NCBI GenBank assembly: GCA_029721435.1
Contig: CM056581.1
Location: 69,116,712-69,180,711, forward strand
DNA from: Gymnothorax reevesii
Taxonomy: Eukaryota > Chordata > Actinopteri > Anguilliformes > Muraenidae
Direction of reading: 5' to 3'
DNA length: 64,000 bases
The translations under genes and the position numbers were made by a program. Positions 21,201-28,893 of the stretch are shown here, one piece after another (positions within the stretch are counted from its first letter, which is position 1; each line of letters begins with the position of its first letter). Under the pieces are notes generated by a model. That model made no database searches. It was not told where the DNA came from and saw nothing but the letters and a program-made list of their open reading frames with translations.

Positions 21201-22048
21201 CTGACTAGTTCAGCATTAAATTTGTTAACATCCATTTGGTTCTCCTCATGAAATTTATTGCACCTGATTGCACTGATGATTTGAAAAGCATCCCAGTTAG
21301 CATTACCCAATTTCCACCTAGGGATTTTCCTTCCCTTCTCAATAAAAATCTTTGTACCTATTTTTGTCACAACAGGGTAGTGATCACTGCCTATTGTAGT
21401 TTGTTTAATTACAGTCCATGTGCTTACCCCTGCTATTGCACGAGACAGGAATGTCAGGTCAAGTGCTGTTTCTGTATTTTGTCTGCTATTGTATCTAGTT
21501 CCTTCCCCATTATTAATACATACAAATCCATGAGAGTCTATAAATTCTTCAATCTCTAAGCCATTTGCATCTGTGCTATAACTTCCCCATAATGAATTAT
21601 GTGAATTGAAGTCTCCACACCATACTACTTTATCTTCCATTGTTCCGCCAACATCCTCTAATATTTCTTGGCTTAGTTTTCCACATGGATTATAATAATT
21701 AATTATGTCTACCTTACCTCTGTCGGTCCATACCTTAACCACAATTGATTCGTGATCAGTGCTTATATGATTTATTTTGTAGCACATTCCATTCTGTATG
21801 AATGTTGCCACTCCTCCTCCTTGACCTGATTCCCTGTCTTTCCTAACGGAGACATATCCCTTTATTGTAAAATCCAACAGTGGTTTCAACCAGGTCTCCT
21901 GTACACAAATTATATTAGGTTTCTCTGTCAAATTGTCAATATATTTTTTAAATTCTTGACCATTAGCAATTAGGCTTCTTGCATTCCATTGAAGTATAAT
22001 TAGCTTCGTTATAATTGTCCACCTCCTGTCTGAGACGGTGGTGTATCT
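18245..22048 (-). CDS. LINE ORF2: APE endonuclease, reverse transcriptase and RNase H
   Basis: Performs target-primed reverse transcription. The endonuclease domain has LQWNARSL, ICVQETWLKP, WCGDFNSHN (near residue 104 of the long frame counted from 21931) and GSDHYPVV (near 180). RT: SSYRPIALTSHLCKILERMV, FFDVEKAYDMLW, NGTPQGSVCSPLLFN and SLYADDGALW (near 650, catalytic Asp pair). RNase H: IFTDGSKDPG (near 945), YTAELVAILLALQW, VIASDSYSAL, WVPAHVGVEGNEQVDILAKQ (near 1055), so the D-E-D-D residues are all present. The end carries CIHCEQLETVVHVLLQC. The open frame extends upstream to 22048, overlapping ORF1 by about 40 nt in the -1 frame. No ATG precedes the endonuclease motifs, so ORF2 is probably started by frameshifting or reinitiation. 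No stop or frameshift interrupts it. Confidence 0.93.
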   Translation of the reverse strand, partial: RYTTVSDRRWTIITKLIILQWNARSLIANGQEFKKYIDNLTEKPNIICVQETWLKPLLDFTIKGYVSVRKDRESGQGGGVATFIQNGMCYKINHISTDHESIVVKVWTDRGKVDIINYYNPCGKLSQEILEDVGGTMEDKVVWCGDFNSHNSLWGSYSTDANGLEIEEFIDSHGFVCINNGEGTRYNSRQNTETALDLTFLSRAIAGVSTWTVIKQTTIGSDHYPVVTKIGTKIFIEKGRKIPRWKLGNANWDAFQIISAIRCNKFHEENQMDVNKFNAELVSVIIQAAEETIPKSTGARCTKSVPWWNSKCSEVIKARNKAFRKLKTLHSQDSLIQYKRAQAVVRKAIRTQKRTFWREYCNSIGREIQLSDVWGMIRRMGGIRRNYELPVLNSGDRVALSNLEKAELLAQTFFKIHSSDNLADEARQGRNRILMEYPTLLEKVEVSEDPLDLDFTMFELRRAIMNARQTTPGKDGVCYKMLEHMTDDTLGIVLRLFNLVWDTGRLPDVWKQAIIVPVLKPGKDASDPSSYRPIALTSHLCKILERMVTERLTYSLESRDLLSPYQSGFRKGQNTLDSVVCLETDIRKAQTNKEVVIAVFFDVEKAYDMLWKEGLLIKLKSLRIGGRIYNWVLNFLFERKIQVKVGVEYSSIYTVENGTPQGSVCSPLLFNIMINDIFLQVEQNLGKSLYADDGALWIRNRNVSYANKKMQEAVLVVEKWANKWGFKLSVAKTQVICFSKRHKIIPISLKLYEQPLEQVKAIRFLGVWFDEKLTWNVHLDKVKSKCKKVINILRCLSGQEWGASRASLQNIYWALMRSALDYGCIAYMSAAETNLKKLEVLQAQALRICSGSFRTSPVSAMQVEMGEMPLRIRRIKLMLAYWVNLQGQYATHPVKSVLDDCWEYNKSNFMNFGWICDAKAENLGLKQLQYSPTVAISPIPPWLFPLPIIDLNIQQVLKEKSEHIPVWYIVQEYFEQHFPGAVFIFTDGSKDPGTGCVGAAVYIPVSETCIKKRLSDHISVYTAELVAILLALQWIEEKEIKYTVIASDSYSALQSIQYGKSLVRADIINEIFNVMYSMESKGVSTRFLWVPAHVGVEGNEQVDILAKQTLRIKQIDMQVPLSKSEAKAFIRKYAQSVWQEYWDDCDTGRHLYNIQRQVGASRMVGWKRREENIITRLRIGHTGLNQNLYRIGKHPTGKCIHCEQLETVVHVLLQCRKYSHERKHLFQSLKRKEHHDFSLMGLLGKTACKTFSDIITFLKETGLYKRI

Positions 22049-23205
22049 TCATCTAGTATATTTTTCACTGTTTCCCAGTGCAGCCCTTTCACCTCTAGAT
22101 GTTTCTCAGCTGATCTTACAATTATTCTGATCTTTTCATTTTTGCTCTTTGTCTGAGCAGTACAATTAATAATCTCTGCCATGAAGAGAACAAAACTATT
22201 CCTATTTACAATAAGCGTTTCCTCCTGCAGCTTATCACATCCATTACATTTCTTTGTTTCTTTATTGTGTTTAGTTTCATTTTGTCGTGGAGCCTGTATA
22301 TCACCTGAAACCTTCCTCACTGCTTCTGCGTAACTAACTCCCTCAGTAGCCCTAACACGCTGCACCTCAGCCGCTCTCTTACTCACTTTACACCCACGAT
22401 AAGCTGAACTATGCTCCTCTCCACAATTGCAACATTTCAGTTTTGCACCTTCAGCACATTTGCCATATTCATGTTCGCCACTGCACCTACCGCATCTTTG
22501 CTTTCCCTTGCATATAGCCGCTACGTGTCCGAATTTCTGACATTTAAAACACCGGAGTGGTGGGGGAATATACAACCTCACATTGTAACACATATATCCA
22601 ATGTAGACCCTTTCTGGGAGTTTTTCTTCCTCAAATGTAATCATAACTGAGAGACTATTGCTTTTAATCCCATTTCTGTTTATTTTCAATCGTTTGACTT
22701 CGCTTACATGCACATTTTTAATACTTACTTTAACATCATCTTCAGATACATTTACCGGAATTCCCGTTACAACTCCCCTAACAAATTTCCTATTATTCAT
22801 CAGAGAACATTCCACTTCCTTACCGTTTATTTTATTCACTCTAATCGCTTTCCCTTGTTGTCCTCCATCCTTACATATAATCAATAGTGATCCATTCCTC
22901 AATACCTTAGCACTCCTTACTTCCCCAATTTCCTTACATATATGTTTAGTTAGCTTTATTGGACTCCAATCAGCAAATGAGCTCCCTGTTTGCTTGAGTT
23001 TAACAATAACTTTGTAATCCTCTCTCTCGCTTTCTATCATCGTTTCTCTCACATCGAGATCGCTATCATCGGATTTACTATTGTAATTCTTTTTACGTTT
23101 CTTTTTGCTAACAGCTGCTGCCCAGCTTCCATAATCCCCGCCATCTTGACCTACGTCCATCATTCCTGCTATCTCACTTCCCGACCCGTCACTTCCCTCT
23201 GCCAT
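22009..23205 (-). CDS. LINE ORF1: gag-like zinc-knuckle protein
   Basis: The ATG at 23205-23203 opens MAEGSDGSGSEIAGMM. The open frame continues further upstream without another ATG. A basic KKKRKKNYNSK stretch follows, then a region with alternating hydrophobic blocks of RRM-like character (YKVIVKLKQTG, VLRNGSLLIICKDG), and three CCHC knuckles: CFKCQKFGHVAAIC, CGRCSGEHEYGKC, CCNCGEEHSSAYRGC. The C-terminal part holds SYAEAVRK and ends TPPSQTGGGQL, stop at 22011-22009. About 398 codons. It should bind LINE RNA and act as a chaperone. The same order and motifs are seen in the ORF1-only LINE around it. Confidence 0.9.
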   Translation of the reverse strand: MAEGSDGSGSEIAGMMDVGQDGGDYGSWAAAVSKKKRKKNYNSKSDDSDLDVRETMIESEREDYKVIVKLKQTGSSFADWSPIKLTKHICKEIGEVRSAKVLRNGSLLIICKDGGQQGKAIRVNKINGKEVECSLMNNRKFVRGVVTGIPVNVSEDDVKVSIKNVHVSEVKRLKINRNGIKSNSLSVMITFEEEKLPERVYIGYMCYNVRLYIPPPLRCFKCQKFGHVAAICKGKQRCGRCSGEHEYGKCAEGAKLKCCNCGEEHSSAYRGCKVSKRAAEVQRVRATEGVSYAEAVRKVSGDIQAPRQNETKHNKETKKCNGCDKLQEETLIVNRNSFVLFMAEIINCTAQTKSKNEKIRIIVRSAEKHLEVKGLHWETVKNILDEDTPPSQTGGGQL

Positions 23206-24661
23206 CTCTCGTCCATTCACAGTCCAGTGTTTGCCAACCGCCACTCCTCTCCTACCGACTCCCAGCCGCTCCGATCAATCATGCGTCCCAGTTGACGCAC
23301 TGACCTATAAACCTACGGTAGAACACCTTAGGCCATTAACAGGGTCCTAGTGTCCTCCCCATCACAATTGCCAGGGTAATCATGAAGCGGGTGCTAAACA
23401 GTGCGAGCGGAGGAAAACTGAAGGGAAAATGGAAAGGACACGTGTACATAACAGAATTTCGTATGCTGAGGCGGTTAAAAAAGTGAAGGAAGAAAAGGGA
23501 GTCGCAGAGCCACAAGAACAAAGTCGAGATATTGATTGTATCAGTGTCGATAAAAGAAGGTTTCTGGCATTTGTAGCAATGGTGATAAATTGTGCGAGCG
23601 AGAGAGTCAAAAACGGAAAGAATTAAAATGGTGGTACACGCAGCCAAGGAGTTTCTTGGGATAATTGACGTGAAAGGAGAAGACATTAAGGACATGTTAG
23701 AGAAAGGGTTTGGAGGGAGTGGGAGTCAGATAACCTCTGAATAAATTTGGTTAGCTGGAAAAAACAGAGGACTTATTCACAGGATTTAAGTAAATCGCTA
23801 TTTTTTTTTTCAATAGTATTAGCTTTTGTATCCATACCCCAGTCTAGCAGGTGGCGATAATGCACCTATTATGCTAATGTTCCTACCGCCAAAAAACCAG
23901 AAGAAGAGGTTAGTTTGGCGAGGCAGAAACCTCCCTTTTGCTTGATTACCAATCAGACGATTAACTAGTTAAGTAGGCTAAGACTATTCGGCCGAATGAT
24001 GGGCCAGTTTAATTTTCCGCGGCGTTATTATTCAGTACATCGAACCTGAAATTCTCAACAGCAGATTTGCGCGTACTCGCTTCCAGGAAGCCGAAGCAAT
24101 GTCATCAACAAATATTACAACAGTTCGATTTATGTAGAGTTCAATGCGCACTTTTACACCTAAACTAAAAGCGGAGGTTTATTTTCAGTCGTCTTTCATA
24201 ATCCGATTAACAAAATGTTTAAACAATATACAGAATTACCGAGAATTTTTCCTAATTGATTATTCAGATTTCCATCCTTGCAGTCTCGAATTGAAGCCTA
24301 GGGTTATACATGAATGAATCTTTTTGTCATTATCTCCTCTATCAGTATCAGGCTTCCTATTGGCTTGGTCTTAATTGTTTTGATTGTCAAGCAGGAATAG
24401 TATGGGAACAAGTCCACAAAATCCTGTGATACACGATTGGGTCACTGCCTCACCTCGCCGCACGTCTTTGGCTTACTGTAAGCAAGTACTCGCAAATCTG
24501 CATTTTCGTGAGCATTTCAAGTTCGAGTAATAACGCCACGGAAACTTAAAATGGCCCGTCATTCTGCCGAATAGTCTTACTAAACTAGTTAATTGTCTGA
24601 TTGGTAATCAAGCAAAGGGGAGATTTCTGCCTCACCAAACTAACCTCCTCCGCACGTCACT

Positions 24662-24800
24662 GCGCTTATGCATGATATTAAAACTTCGATGTATTGGCAC
24701 ATTTCTAATGTATTTTTTGACCTAGGGGAAGAAGTGCTTATGAACTGGGCAGTGAAATGCGTATAAACGCATAAAAACACACAACGCATATTAGGTTATA
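24662..24800. other. short spacer between the MITE and a hAT fragment
   Basis: No feature was recognised. Confidence 0.3.
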
Positions 24801-25060
24801 TTATTTGGTTTTTGTTTGGAAGAGAATTTGTTCCACGGTGCGAGGGCCGAGTCCGTTTCTCTTCTTGGAGATAATTTCTCCTGCCTTAGAGAAAATCCTC
24901 CCAATGGAACGCAGGAGACTGGGGTGCACAGAAACTGTTGCGCAAGTGGATAAAGTATTCCCACACGGAAGAACGTCCTCTCTTCCTCGCTGGCTATATG
25001 TCTCTAATATGTCGTTCACTGGTTCGCTGTCTACCGCACTAAATCACCTAAGCACCTCAC
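24801..25060 (-). pseudogene. hAT (Ac/ZBED-like) transposase C-terminal fragment
   Basis: The minus-strand frame reads IGRIFSKAGEIISKKRNGLG then PRTVEQILF, the hallmark of the hAT dimerisation domain (S.R.FS.AG.I....R..L.P..VE.L.F). Upstream, the frame is shifted within the preceding P-x-T-S-V-P-S-E equivalent. Nothing of the RNase-H-like catalytic core or BED finger was found. It lies next to GAAGCTTC-rich sequence (25275-25365) that may be the end of the same element. Confidence 0.82.
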
Positions 25061-25610
25061 AAATCCCGTCAATGCTTTACCGCCGTTACTTTTGAATTAC
25101 GACCAAAGCAGTGACATCGCGAACAAAGCTTCGGACGTCATTGATCATGTGACTCCAGCCAAACAAACAAAGCCTCGGCACAGTGCTTCTAAAGCACAGT
25201 CTTGTTTTTTTTTTTTTTAGACACATGCGCCGGAGCCTCAGCTTCAACCGGACCATCCCTAATTATTTCTAAGGATGGCCAAACGCGGCTTTATGAAGCT
25301 TCGTATCCTTTGGGACCATTGTGTTGAAAATTGGTTCACTACTCGAAGCTTCATTCTTTGAACACGTGGGTGACATCTGCTGGCACAAAGATTGTTGTAC
25401 AGCCTTGTAAAGGTGACGCTGACGCACCTTGCGTGTGCACTTTGAGTTTTATTGTATTGTGCAAAATACGTAAATAAAGCCGAAATCTAACTTCGTCTTA
25501 CATGTGTTTGTTGTTTTTATTTCTTACCTTAATAATTCATATTATAACAACATTAATTACATCCACAGCCTCATTGAGTCCTGTAAATATTCACTCTGTC
25601 CAAAAAACAC
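25061..25610. repeat. hAT-associated terminal sequence and spacer
   Basis: Blocks such as AAGCCTCGGCACAGTGCTTC (near 25170) and GGTTCACTACTCGAAGCTTC (near 25333) recur in diverged form at 26080-26150, 26430-26520 and 27045-27120. A T-run lies at 25205-25219. The remainder is AT-rich without a gene. Confidence 0.5.
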
Positions 25611-25855
25611 ATCGTCGGCCTGCTGATAAAACCTCTTATCTCCAAAATGACAGACTTTACAGGAGAACATAAAAAATGTTTAATTTGGCATGTAGGAATG
25701 CAGTTGAGCTGTGTTCGGGTAGGATAACTATGTTTCTTCTAAGAATGTATCCAATTAATAACATTTTGTATTTTGCAATGTTAATGTTATTATCGTGGAC
25801 AAGTTTTTGTTTCTTATCAAATTGGAGATACAAGGTTTTATCAGCAGGCCGATGC
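25611..25855. mobile_element. short palindromic MITE (GGCCTGCTGATAA termini), copy 2
   Basis: The ends ATCGTCGGCCTGCTGATAAA (left) and GTTTTATCAGCAGGCCGATG (right) match copy 1 at 1841-2047. The interior is AT-rich and longer by about 38 bp. The 97-codon open frame inside is fortuitous. Confidence 0.8.
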
Positions 25856-27020
25856 TATTGTATTATGTTTTTTGATTGTGCTTGGTGTATTCTGGGTGTG
25901 CTTGTGCGACTTAGGCATTTTTATTCAAAAATAATAATGCTTAACAGAGCGCTTGTTCGTCCATCTTAAATACATTTGGATTCCGCGAATGTTTCAAAGC
26001 TCTGCCTATCGAGCCAAACCGGTCAGCTGATTCAGTTTGAATGAAGCAGTGAAGTGGTTCGAACGTCATCAGTCACGTGGTTAATCCCGATATGAAGCAA
26101 GCTCCGGCACAGTGCTTCAGAAAAATACCCTGTCGAGTTTGAAGCGTGTTTGAAGTGATTAACATCACTAATTATTTCCGGATCATTTTTTTGGAGTTAG
26201 GAACTTTCCAAGGCAAAAAAGACTGTTCGGACGCATCCCGGTTTCACTTTGCACCAAACTTACCACGTATGTTTGAACTAACGCATTTGATATAAATCGG
26301 TAGTCACTTTATATGTGTGGCAACCTCATTGAATAGACTCTCCTAAACAGTAACATTCAGCCCCCTCCCATACAGCTCCGCACTTCTGTCTCAGCTAGGT
26401 GAGCTGCACAGTCCGGCGGTGCAGCATGTAGTGCTGGTGAGATGAAGCTTCATGAAGCGTTGAAGCTTTCCAGCCTGATGTGTTGAAGTGTGGTTCATTC
26501 CTTGAGTATTCGAATGCACTCTAGAGACCCCTATTGGTCAATAGAAATACAAACGAGTTGTGCTTCTTAGGAAATGATAGGCAAGCTAAGCCTTCATCAC
26601 GAAAGTGGCAGATCAGTAAATGCAAAATAAAATGAAGTATTTTGACCACGTTATGTCATAACAAAACTAAAAGATTCTTTTGGGGACAGGACAGAGGGCA
26701 GTGAATGCGCGTATTAAACAAAGAGCTTTGTATATTTGATCAAAAATAATAAGCGTTTCCCCTAATAATAAAATGGAAAAACGATCAAATTAAGGGAATT
26801 TATTATGTATTGGAAATTATTTGAAAAGGTTTGAATAATAGTCGAACAATTGACCTTATTCGGTGAAATCAAATGAAATTATTCCCGAACGGGAAACAAC
26901 TTAATCTTTCTTGCTGGCTCCATCGAACGCAATGACAAATTCGCAAACCGCACCGACAAACATCAACTACTGACAACATCCCACGAGCTGCAGAAGAGAA
27001 CTGGGACATTTTATAGTCGA
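25856..27020. other. upstream region of timm17b with hAT-like fragments
   Basis: Fragments resembling the GAAGC..TTC family occur near 26080-26160 and 26430-26530. No exon or ORF with a recognisable domain was seen. Confidence 0.4.
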
Positions 27021-27144
27021 CTGGCTGACTGACGTCATTTCGCCGAGACGATACAAGCCTCGACACGGAGCTCCGTTAAGAAGTGCTTCACATTTTTGAT
27101 ACAGGCTCCGAAGCCTTGGTGTCGATGGTAACAGCACTAGCAGC
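27021..27144 (+). promoter_or_regulatory. candidate timm17b promoter / 5' UTR with a consensus CRE
   Basis: A perfect palindromic CRE, TGACGTCA, sits at 27030-27037, 108 bp before the timm17b ATG. CREs are common in promoters of nuclear genes for mitochondrial proteins. The stretch from about 27045 to 27125 (AAGCCTCGACACGGAGCTCC, CAGGCTCCGAAGCCTTGGTG) resembles the hAT-associated repeat at 25170-25240, so part of the promoter or 5' UTR may be transposon-derived. The transcription start is not determinable. Confidence 0.5.
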
Positions 27145-27170
27145 ATGGAGGAATACGCTCGAGAACCCTG
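27145..27170 (+). CDS. timm17b: mitochondrial import inner membrane translocase subunit Tim17-B, first coding exon
   Basis: ATG then MEEYAREP plus two bases of a Cys codon, followed by the donor GTAATG. TIMM17 proteins begin MEEYAREPCPWRI, and the next exon at 30091 supplies the third base of Cys and then PWRI, so the phase-2 junction fits exactly. Tim17 is a multi-pass inner mitochondrial membrane protein of the TIM23 presequence translocase, essential for importing matrix proteins. The MEEYAREP start occurs in both TIMM17A and TIMM17B; the B assignment leans on the divergent pqbp1 neighbour, as in mammals. Confidence 0.9.
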
Positions 27171-27817
27171 GTAATGAAAACAAACGCTTAATATTGCGTA
27201 GACATTAGTGGAGTCGCACTTACAAAGCATCTGCGAAGTTAAGTGTGCGACCAAATCCAGTTTTCTTACAAGACACAACTCAACCCGCTCAAATAGGCCT
27301 ATGGCATAACGTTTAGAATAAATTTAATTTAACCTGAAGCCGAAATGCTAACTTGATAGCGCGATAGCAAAAACTAGCCAGCTGCAGTGGGAAAACAGCG
27401 AGTCAATTTGGCAGTAGATTATTGAGTGAGCCTTTGAAAATATCGGCAAGTACTTTGTATCCAGGTTCTTGTTGGCTACAAAGCTACATTGTCCATTCAG
27501 CTTGTAGACGAAGTCGCTTAACTGTTTGTTCGCTTCAAATAAAATATTGCAATGACTAGTAGGCACCTGTTATTGTGAAATTTCCTTCCGTTTCACTGGT
27601 AAGGGAAGCGAGATTGTTTCGAGCGCAGAGTATAAATTATTATTGTAAAGGTGGTTTACCAAATCCTGTTCCAACGGTTCACTAAGCTAATAATAAACAC
27701 AGAGAACCACATCTGGCCGCCACGCACATGCAACCGTGTAGTTTGTCGTGACGGTGAAGGGTCCCTGCTGAAAATTCCAGCTTTGACTAGCCTAGGCTGG
27801 TCGGGCTGGTTTAAGCT

Positions 27818-28568
27818 GTGTTTTGGACAGGCCAACCTTATTACAAAATAAACAGTCTAAATCTAAAATTGCTTGTAAAAGGTAAACACAGACCGTAAGC
27901 AGAGAGATTTATCGCGTTCTCATTTTCTTTGCTGGTTGCACAGCATTGTGAAACCGGCATCTCGCATGATGTCTCATGATTGCCGGAGTGCAATCGCGCA
28001 CCCCTGCTTAAAATTCCAGCTTTGACCAGCCTAGGCTGGTCAGGCATGGTTTAAGCTGTGTTTTGGACAGTTTTAGTTGGTCAACCAGTATAATAACACA
28101 ACTCAGACCATCTTAAACCAGCGTAGAATTCTAGCTGCTAGAATTTTAAGATGGTCTGAGCTGTGTTCTTTGCTGGTCTCTCTAGCTTGATGAAGGTGGT
28201 CAAAGCTGGTTAAGCTGGTATTTTCAGCTGGTGAAGAGCAGGTTGACCAACTGAAACTGTCCACAACCCAGCTTAAACCAGCCTAGGCTGGTCAAAGCCG
28301 GAATTTTCAGCAGGGGTGCGTTATCGCACTCCGTCAATCATGAGACATAATGCGAGATGCCTGCTTCACCATACTGTGAAACCAGCACAGAAAATGTCAA
28401 CGCGATAAATCTCTCTGCTTACTGTCTGTGTTCACCATTTACAAGCCATCCCCCTTTTGGGTAGTTTCTAATTCCTGATGCTGTATTTGTATCTCGCACA
28501 CACAAAACTGGAAGTAGATTTAGACTGTTTATTTTGTAATAAGGCTGGCCTAATGCAAAACACTGCTC
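27818..28568. mobile_element. foldback MITE in timm17b intron 1
   Basis: A large inverted repeat. The outer left GGCCAACCTTATTACAAAAT, AAACAGTCTAAATCTA pairs with TAGATTTAGACTGTTTATTT, TGTAATAAGGCTGGCC on the right. The middle left GCAGAGAGATTTATCGCGTT pairs with AACGCGATAAATCTCTCTGC. The inner CCAGCCTAGGCTGGTCA blocks are themselves palindromic. The centre is near 28150. There is no ORF. AGCCTAGGCTGGT-type arms are a recurrent fish MITE theme. Confidence 0.85.
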
Positions 28569-28575
28569 AGGCTCG

Positions 28576-28585
28576 GGGGGGGGGA
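28576..28585 (+). repeat. G homopolymer run
   Basis: A run of ten G residues directly after the foldback MITE. Confidence 0.9.
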
Positions 28586-28647
28586 GGTGACATCTGTTAT
28601 AAGTAAGGTTGGCCTAATATTGTTATAGGAATCAATCAATGGCATTC

Positions 28648-28893
28648 TTTTTTATCCCCCTGGCATATAATGCGGGGGGACATAGCCATCAGTGTGTCCG
28701 TCCGTCTGTAATAAAATCGTTTCCGGACCAGAACTCTAAAACTATACCACTTACAAACACCAAATTTGGGATGGAGCTTCTCCTTATGGTCTAGTTGTAC
28801 CTTTTGGGGGTTTCGGTCCGTCCATCTGTCCACACAACCTGTAGGTTACACAACCTACAGCCAGGGGGATTCGCCATTGCCAGATGGCTCTTG
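28648..28893 (-). repeat. hairpin-terminated repeat, reverse orientation
   Basis: It begins TTTTTATCCCCCTGGCATAT, AATGCGGGGGGACATAG, a C/G hairpin, then GTGTGTCCGTCCGTCTG. It is the same layout as the other hairpin-ended repeats but inverted. The right end has CACAACCTGTAGG / ACAACCTACAGCC and GGGGGATTCGCCATTGCC. Confidence 0.6.

Larger units (their letters stand above)
18109..23276 (-). mobile_element. full-length I/Nimb-like LINE, apparently intact
   Basis: A 5.17-kb non-LTR retrotransposon flanked by a perfect 13-bp duplication AATCATGCGTCCC (18096-18108 and 23277-23289). Order on the minus strand: short 5' UTR, ORF1, ORF2 (endonuclease, reverse transcriptase, RNase H), then a 3' tail with GGTGGCGGTAATACACC, GTCAACCGCC and (GAA)n/(AGA)n at the terminus. 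A poly-T stretch (plus strand) / poly-A-like block of about 23 nt lies at 18214-18236 downstream of ORF2. Both reading frames are open, so the insertion is young. The RNase H domain and zinc-knuckle ORF1 place it in the I superfamily. Confidence 0.92.
16525..23366 (-). mobile_element. putative solo LTR (about 1.65 kb), interrupted by a LINE
   Basis: Inserted in the zinc-knuckle codons of ORF1, with a 4-bp duplication ATTG (16521-16524 and 23367-23370) and TG..CA ends (TGTAGCCAATAGG on the left, CCCATCACA on the right). The net sequence is 16525-18108 plus 23290-23366. The minus strand contains an AATAAA signal (near 16691) close to one end, which suits an LTR lying in minus orientation. No gag or pol is present, so recombination between two LTRs is the likely origin. 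The 138-codon open frame at 16987-17403 shows no domain. Family unknown. Confidence 0.68.
15870..23744 (+). pseudogene. ORF1 (zinc-knuckle nucleic-acid-binding protein) of the ORF1-only LINE
   Basis: Two pieces, 15870-16524 and 23371-23744, join across the LTR target duplication. The join restores the third zinc knuckle: CLHC from the left piece continues QGNHEAGAKQC on the right. The first two knuckles are CFWCQDYGHVAAVC and CRRCEKDGCNEDDC. The ATG at 15870 opens MEWEVEEGGKKKRKKNQ, comparable to KKKRKKNY in the intact LINE, but a frameshift between about 15900 and 15950 separates it from the long frame. A second frameshift (one extra A near 23619) precedes KMVVHAAKEFLGI and the final stop. 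ORF1 proteins of this group coat LINE RNA. Confidence 0.82.
15796..23905 (+). mobile_element. ORF1-only LINE of I/Nimb type, split by a solo LTR
   Basis: Bounded by a 17-bp target-site duplication GAGGTTAGTTTGGCGAG at 15779-15795 and 23906-23922. Without the inserted LTR it is about 1.26 kb: a short 5' region, ORF1 with three zinc knuckles, and a 3' region with GGTGGCGATAATGCACC, CTACCGCC and a CAGAAGAAG tail. There is no ORF2 sequence at all between the ORF1 stop (23744) and the tail. The 3' tail resembles that of the full-length LINE at 18109-23276. Confidence 0.85.
15763..24661. mobile_element. foldback MITE (CAGTGACGTGC ends), split by a nested LINE
   Basis: The left terminus is 15763-15795 (CAGTGACGTGCAGTCGGAGG, TTAGTTTGGCGAG). 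The element resumes at 23923 and ends at 24661 with GCACGTCACTG. Net length is about 770 bp. The inverted ends extend for some 300 bp: GATTACCAATCAGACGATTA against TAATTGTCTGATTGGTAATC, and ACTATTCGGCCGAATGATGG against the ATTCTGCCGAATAGTC side. No ORF was found. It is a non-autonomous DNA transposon, probably hAT-like by its CAGTGACG start, but an 8-bp target duplication is not clear. Confidence 0.8.
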
